Source of the DNA: Lentzea xinjiangensis
GTDB taxonomy: Bacteria > Actinomycetota > Actinomycetes > Mycobacteriales > Pseudonocardiaceae
Assembly: GCF_900110955.1 (NCBI RefSeq)
Contig: NZ_FOFR01000023.1
Location: forward strand, 1-64,000
DNA length: 64,000 nt
Direction of reading: 5' to 3'
Part shown: piece after piece, positions 46,521 through 64,000 of the stretch
How positions within the stretch are numbered: the first letter of the stretch is position 1
How the letters are laid out: every line of letters begins with the position of its first letter
Position numbers and translations under genes: made by a program
Notes under the pieces: model-generated
Told to the model about the DNA's origin: nothing
What the model saw: only the letters and a program-made list of their open reading frames with translations
The model's database searches: none

Positions 46521-46724
46521 GTGATCGATGCCCGCTACCAGGTGCTGGTCAACGACGAGGATCAGCGTTCGTTGTGGCCTTTGGGGAAAGAGCTCCCGCA
46601 GGGGTGGCGCAGTGAGGGCAAAGAGGGGTCACGACAGGAGTGCATGGACTACGTCGACTCCGTGTGGACCGACATGAGGCCGCGTAGCCTGCGGGAACGG
46701 ATGGCCGCGGAAGGGCAGGCCTGA
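46521..46724 (+). CDS. MbtH-like protein
   Basis: 67 residues from the GTG at 46521 (GAGGGAGAG upstream). It has the family's conserved tryptophans and ending: LVNDEDQRSLWP, PQGW, YVDSVWTDMRPRSLRE. MbtH proteins bind NRPS adenylation domains and are needed for their folding or activity. The N-terminus is short, lacking the usual NPFDD segment. It precedes the NRPS genes and should activate one or more of their A domains. Confidence 0.92.
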   Translation: MIDARYQVLVNDEDQRSLWPLGKELPQGWRSEGKEGSRQECMDYVDSVWTDMRPRSLRERMAAEGQA

Positions 46725-47121
46725 CCTCGGGGCGTACGCGGGGCCCAGGTGGTCTTCTCGTCCAGTTCCTGTTCGGCGCGGTCAAACCCGGCAATCGGGT
46801 GAATTGCACGTTGTACCGTCTGGTCGCCATTGATTTCCGACGAGTTCACCACCCGTGTTGCCGGGATTACTTCTCCTGTGCGTGGCGAGGTCGATCCAAT
46901 TCCGTTCGCGGGACGGTCATGTGCATGGGTGGCCGATGGAATTCTTGACGGCGTGGAATGGGGACCGGTGGGCGAGGAACCGCCGACCCGTTTCGAAACC
47001 GGGGAACCGGGCGCGCTGCTAATCGGCAGTCCGCCGGGAGTGCGCTCGAATGCAGTCGCACGTGTCCGGCGTCACAGCCGGGACATCATTCAGAAAATTT
47101 GAAACGTTCGGTGGAGAGGAA
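46725..47121. other. Intergenic region, mbtH to serine hydrolase
   Basis: 397 bp. A 90-codon open frame (46830-47102) lacks an RBS and recognisable sequence, so I do not call it. No terminator hairpin seen, so read-through from mbtH is possible. Confidence 0.35.
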
Positions 47122-48450
47122 ATGGTGGACCACTTACGCGAGGTGCTGGGGCGATCGGCCCGCCACAACGAGGTGCCGGGTGCGCAGCTCGTCGTCTGGT
47201 GCGACGGTGAGGCCCGGGCGTTCGAGTGGGGCGAGGAGCGGCACGGCACGGGCCGTGCGATGGGGCGTGACAGCAAGGTGCCCATCGGCTCCATCACCAA
47301 GACCTTCACGGCGACCCTGCTGATGGTCCTGGTGTCCGATGGCGACGTCGACTTGGACGAGCCGGTGGTGGAGTACCTGCCGGAGCTGCGGCAGACGCTG
47401 GGCGACAACGCCGATGTGCTCACCGCCCGCCACCTGCTCAGCCACACCGGTGGGCTGCCTTCGGACGTCGCCCCGCCGGCGGACGGCCGGGTGGCGCTGG
47501 TCGCGTCCGTGCAGGATGTCGTGCAGCCGCCGGGCGCGGGCTTCTCCTACTCCAACACCGGATACGCCGTCATCGGCCGCCTGGTCGAGGTGGTGACCGG
47601 CATGACCTTCCCGGAGGCGGTGCGCACGATCCTGCTCAAGCCGCTCGGCCTCGACCTCGGCTTCATCACGGATCCGGAACGCGCTGACCTTCCCACCGCG
47701 AGCGGCCACACCGTCAACCACGCCCTGCGCCTGGTGCGGCCCGTCGAGCAGGAGCTGACGCCCGTCGAGGCGCCCGCGGGCGGTCTCGCCGCGAGCGCCG
47801 CCGACCTGGTCGAGCTCGCGCGGATGCACCTCGCTCCCCGGCACGGCGGCATCGATCCCGGCCTGGTGAGCGCCGATCACCTCGCCGAGATGCGCCGCGC
47901 CGTGCCCGGCGCGGACCCGTTCGGTCTCGCCGACGGCTGGGGCCTGGGCCTCGCGCTCTTCCGCGGCAGCGGCAACGGCTGGCTCGGCCACGACGGCACC
48001 GCCGACGGCACCTCGTGCCACCTGCGGCTGAACCCCGATTCCGGCACGATCGTCGCCCTCACGACCAACTCCGCCACCGGCGCCAACCTGTGGCGCGACC
48101 TGCTGCCCGAGCTGCGCGCGGCGGGCATCGACCTCGCGGACAGCGCCGCGACGATCAACACCCGGCCGCGCACGTCGATCCCGCGCGAGTGCACCGGCAC
48201 GTACGTCAACGGCGACACCGCTTTCTCCGTGGTGGTCGAAGGTGATGAGCTGCAGCTGGTCGTCGACGACGAACCGGCCGCGCGGCTCGCGGTGCACGAC
48301 GGGTTCGTCTTCTCGGTGACGGACCTGGCCAACGGCGCGACCGGCCATCCCGGCCGCTTCCTGCGGGATCCCCGCAGCGGCCGGATCGACCGGATCCAGA
48401 TCGGCGGCCGGGTCGCGGGCCGGCGACACCGCGAGCGCGACGTGGCCTGA
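47122..48450 (+). CDS. Serine hydrolase, candidate PBP-type trans-acting thioesterase
   Basis: 442 residues from the ATG at 47122 (GGAGAGGA upstream). Penicillin-binding-protein/class C beta-lactamase fold with the three active-site elements: S57-x-x-K60 in GSITKTF, Y143-S-N145 in YSNTGY, and H290-x-G292 in LGHDGTADG. No signal peptide, so it is cytoplasmic, unlike cell-wall peptidases. A C-terminal about 90-residue beta domain ([19 protein letters not shown] onward) resembles the lipocalin-like tail of SurE-type enzymes. Those release and cyclise NRPS peptides in trans. Position between mbtH and the NRPS genes supports this; an ordinary esterase remains possible. Confidence 0.75.
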   Translation: MVDHLREVLGRSARHNEVPGAQLVVWCDGEARAFEWGEERHGTGRAMGRDSKVPIGSITKTFTATLLMVLVSDGDVDLDEPVVEYLPELRQTLGDNADVLTARHLLSHTGGLPSDVAPPADGRVALVASVQDVVQPPGAGFSYSNTGYAVIGRLVEVVTGMTFPEAVRTILLKPLGLDLGFITDPERADLPTASGHTVNHALRLVRPVEQELTPVEAPAGGLAASAADLVELARMHLAPRHGGIDPGLVSADHLAEMRRAVPGADPFGLADGWGLGLALFRGSGNGWLGHDGTADGTSCHLRLNPDSGTIVALTTNSATGANLWRDLLPELRAAGIDLADSAATINTRPRTSIPRECTGTYVNGDTAFSVVVEGDELQLVVDDEPAARLAVHDGFVFSVTDLANGATGHPGRFLRDPRSGRIDRIQIGGRVAGRRHRERDVA

Positions 48451-48532
48451 CGTTCCGGCGCAACTCCGCACACCCTTCTTCTTCCCCTGCACCCGCGGCG
48501 CTTCAGCGCGCCCGAAAGAGGTTTGGACGGCG

Positions 48533-62203
<13,671 letters not shown>

Positions 62204-62217
62204 GGAGACACCACACC

Positions 62218-64000
62218 ATGTCGTCGTCGATCGAGGACCGCATCGCCGCGCTGCCCCCGCACCTGCGGGAGCAGATGCGCCGCCGCCTCTCCGGCCGTTC
62301 CGGCCAGGCCGACGCCATCCGGCCGGCCGACCGGTCCCGCCCGTTGCCGTTGTCGTTCCCCCAGCAGCGCCTGTGGTTCCTCGACAGCTTCCAGCCCGGC
62401 GGCTCCGGCTACAACAGCGCACTGGCCCTGCGCCTGACCGGGCGGCTGGACGTGACCGCGCTGACCACGGCGCTGAACGGTCTGGTGGCACGCCACGAAT
62501 CGCTGCGCACGACGCTCGACGAGGTCGAGGGGGTCGGCGTGCAGGTCGTGCACCCGCCGTTCGACCTCGCCGTGCCCGTGGTCGGCTCACCCGGCCCCGA
62601 TGAGCTGGACGAGCTGCTGACGGAGGAGTACTCCCGCCCGTTCGACCTGCGGCGCGGCCCGCTCGTGCGGGTGCTGCTGGTGCGGCTCGCCCAGGACGAG
62701 CACGTCCTGCTGGTCACGGCCCACCACGTCGTCACCGACGGCTGGTCGATGGGTGTGCTGACCGAGGAGCTGGGGGAGCTGTACGGCGCGGCGGTGGAGG
62801 GGCGCGAGGCGGCACTGCCCGCCCTGCCGGTCCAGTACGCCGACTTCGCGGCCTGGCAACGGGAACGGCTGTCCGGTGACGCGCTGGCCGGCCAGCTCGA
62901 CCACTGGACGCGGCGGCTGACCGGCACCACCCCGCTGGAGCTGCCCACCGACCGGCCCCGGCCGCCGGTGCGCACCACCAACGGCGCGGCGCTCCCGTTC
63001 ACCGTCCCCGCCTCGACCACGGCGGCGCTGCGCGAGCTGGCCCACGAGCGCGGCACGATCCTGTTCTCCGTGCTGGTGGCCGGGTGCCAGGCGTTGCTGG
63101 CCCGCTACGCCGGGCAGGACGACGTGGCCGTGGGCACCGTGACCACCGGCCGCGGCCGGCCCGGCTTGGAACGGCTGGTCGGGTTCTTCGTCAACACCGT
63201 CGTGCTGAGATCCACAGTGGACAACACGGTCGCCTTCACCGAGTTCCTCGACCAGGTCAAGGAGAACGTCAAGGAGGCGTTCGCGCACGACGAGGTGCCG
63301 CTGGAGCACCTGGTCGACGCCGTGCGCAAGGACCGCGACGTCAGCCGCAACCCGTTGTTCGACGTGATGGTGCTGCTGCAGAACGCCGAGCGCACCCCGC
63401 CGCGGCTGCCGGGCCTGGACGTCGAACGGGTCGGGCTGTCCCGGCGTGACGCCATCTTCGACCTGACCATCGAGTTCCAGGAGCGGGACGGCCTCCTGGA
63501 AGGCCTGGTGGAGTACAACACCGACCTGTTCGACGCCGCCACGATCGGCCGTTTCGCCGAGCACCTCGTACGGCTGCTCGGCGGCGTGGCCACCGATCCG
63601 AGCCGGTCGCTGGGCGAGCTGCCGTGGCTGTCGGACGTCGAGCGCGACCAGGTCCTGATGGGCTGGAACGACGCCGGCCGGGCACCGGCCGAGGGCACGA
63701 TCCCCGGCCTGTTCGCCGAGCAGGTGCGCCGGACGCCGGACGCGCCCGCTGTCCTCTCCGGCGACGTGGTCCTCACCTACGCCGAGCTGGACGCGCGGGC
63801 CAACCACCTCGCCCATCGGCTGATCGGCCTCGGCGTGCGGCCGGAGGACCCGGTGGGACTGCTCGTGGAGCGGTCCACCGACCTGGTCGTCGCCGAGCTG
63901 GCCGTGGTCAAGGCGGGCGCCGCGTACGTGCCGATCGACGGTCGCGCACCGGCCGAGCGGGTGCGGCGCGTGCTCGCCGAGGCCGGGGTCGCGGTCGTGA
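62218..64000 (+). CDS. Second NRPS, N-terminal part (C-A...), cut by window end
   Basis: Open from the ATG at 62218 (GAGGAGA upstream) through the right edge; 594 codons visible. Residues 1-35 form a charged helical docking segment (SSIEDRIAALPPHLREQMRR). The condensation domain follows (LPLSFPQQRLWFLDSFQPGG, HHVVTDG with His169, His170 and Asp174), of LCL type, which agrees with the missing epimerase at the end of the upstream NRPS. From about residue 495 an adenylation domain begins ([27 protein letters not shown]); its specificity residues lie beyond the window. It starts 14 bp after the previous stop, same operon. Confidence 0.93.
   Translation, partial: MSSSIEDRIAALPPHLREQMRRRLSGRSGQADAIRPADRSRPLPLSFPQQRLWFLDSFQPGGSGYNSALALRLTGRLDVTALTTALNGLVARHESLRTTLDEVEGVGVQVVHPPFDLAVPVVGSPGPDELDELLTEEYSRPFDLRRGPLVRVLLVRLAQDEHVLLVTAHHVVTDGWSMGVLTEELGELYGAAVEGREAALPALPVQYADFAAWQRERLSGDALAGQLDHWTRRLTGTTPLELPTDRPRPPVRTTNGAALPFTVPASTTAALRELAHERGTILFSVLVAGCQALLARYAGQDDVAVGTVTTGRGRPGLERLVGFFVNTVVLRSTVDNTVAFTEFLDQVKENVKEAFAHDEVPLEHLVDAVRKDRDVSRNPLFDVMVLLQNAERTPPRLPGLDVERVGLSRRDAIFDLTIEFQERDGLLEGLVEYNTDLFDAATIGRFAEHLVRLLGGVATDPSRSLGELPWLSDVERDQVLMGWNDAGRAPAEGTIPGLFAEQVRRTPDAPAVLSGDVVLTYAELDARANHLAHRLIGLGVRPEDPVGLLVERSTDLVVAELAVVKAGAAYVPIDGRAPAERVRRVLAEAGVAVV

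Noticed and set aside
46830-47102. 90-codon frame between mbtH and the serine hydrolase
   Set aside because: No RBS, no family resemblance; treated as non-coding.

Overview
The window is high-GC actinobacterial DNA. GTG and TTG starts, lipobox lipoproteins, an RskA-type anti-sigma factor, a SARP relic, a LAL-type LuxR regulator and large secondary-metabolite genes all point to a Pseudonocardiaceae-like filamentous actinomycete. No rRNA, tRNA, CRISPR array or complete insertion sequence was seen. Assignments come from reading motifs and gene order; no database search was possible.

Bases 1-30,000 hold mixed single genes and small operons. In order they are: a fasciclin lipoprotein facing an anti-sigma factor; an HD-domain protein; a membrane-anchored molybdopterin oxidoreductase; a TetR/YcaC-like hydrolase divergon with a clear operator; a MarR regulator; small membrane proteins; a radical SAM protein of the spore photoproduct lyase family; a frameshifted Nei-type glycosylase; GlsB and DoxX membrane proteins; an unrecognised protein with an amyloid-motif-like C-terminus; a GNAT gene cut by a TGA; a CPBP/LuxR pair; a Leg1/MpaB pair; an allene oxide cyclase-like secreted protein; an SDR; a DUF1996 secreted protein; a thioredoxin-like lipoprotein/CcdA pair; an FAD oxidoreductase; and a frameshifted alcohol dehydrogenase. 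Between them lie decayed remnants of an aldehyde dehydrogenase and a PLP decarboxylase.

Bases 30,600-39,850 form one compact terpenoid or meroterpenoid cluster. A promoter drives five overlapping or near-overlapping genes: a HisC-like aminotransferase, a polyprenyl diphosphate synthase, a UbiA prenyltransferase, a squalene-hopene-cyclase-fold protein and an FAD monooxygenase. An O-methyltransferase (opposite strand), a TauD-type dioxygenase and a cytochrome P450 follow. The cyclase lacks the DxDD acid motif. I read the set as: make a polyprenyl chain, attach it to an acceptor, oxidise or epoxidise it, cyclise it, then tailor it. I do not recognise the product.

Bases 40,000-46,500 are mostly a gene graveyard (a SARP regulator relic, a fragment of an unrecognised gene, an alpha/beta-hydrolase relic) around an intact Clp-type ATPase and an unrecognised 394-residue protein. 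From 46,521 to the right edge is a nonribosomal peptide cluster: an MbtH-like protein, a serine hydrolase that fits a penicillin-binding-protein-type (trans-acting) thioesterase, a 4,556-residue NRPS (A-T / C-A-T-E / C-A-T-E / C-A-T), and the start of a second NRPS cut by the window end. Specificity residues suggest Ile-like, D-Val-like, D-Thr and Val-like residues for the first four positions.

The main unexplained DNA-level signals are a 13-bp motif GTCCNNAGTGGAC that occurs at least ten times, a 30-bp perfect palindrome at 12938-12967, and a 27-bp perfect inverted repeat flanking 168 bp at 28385-28606.
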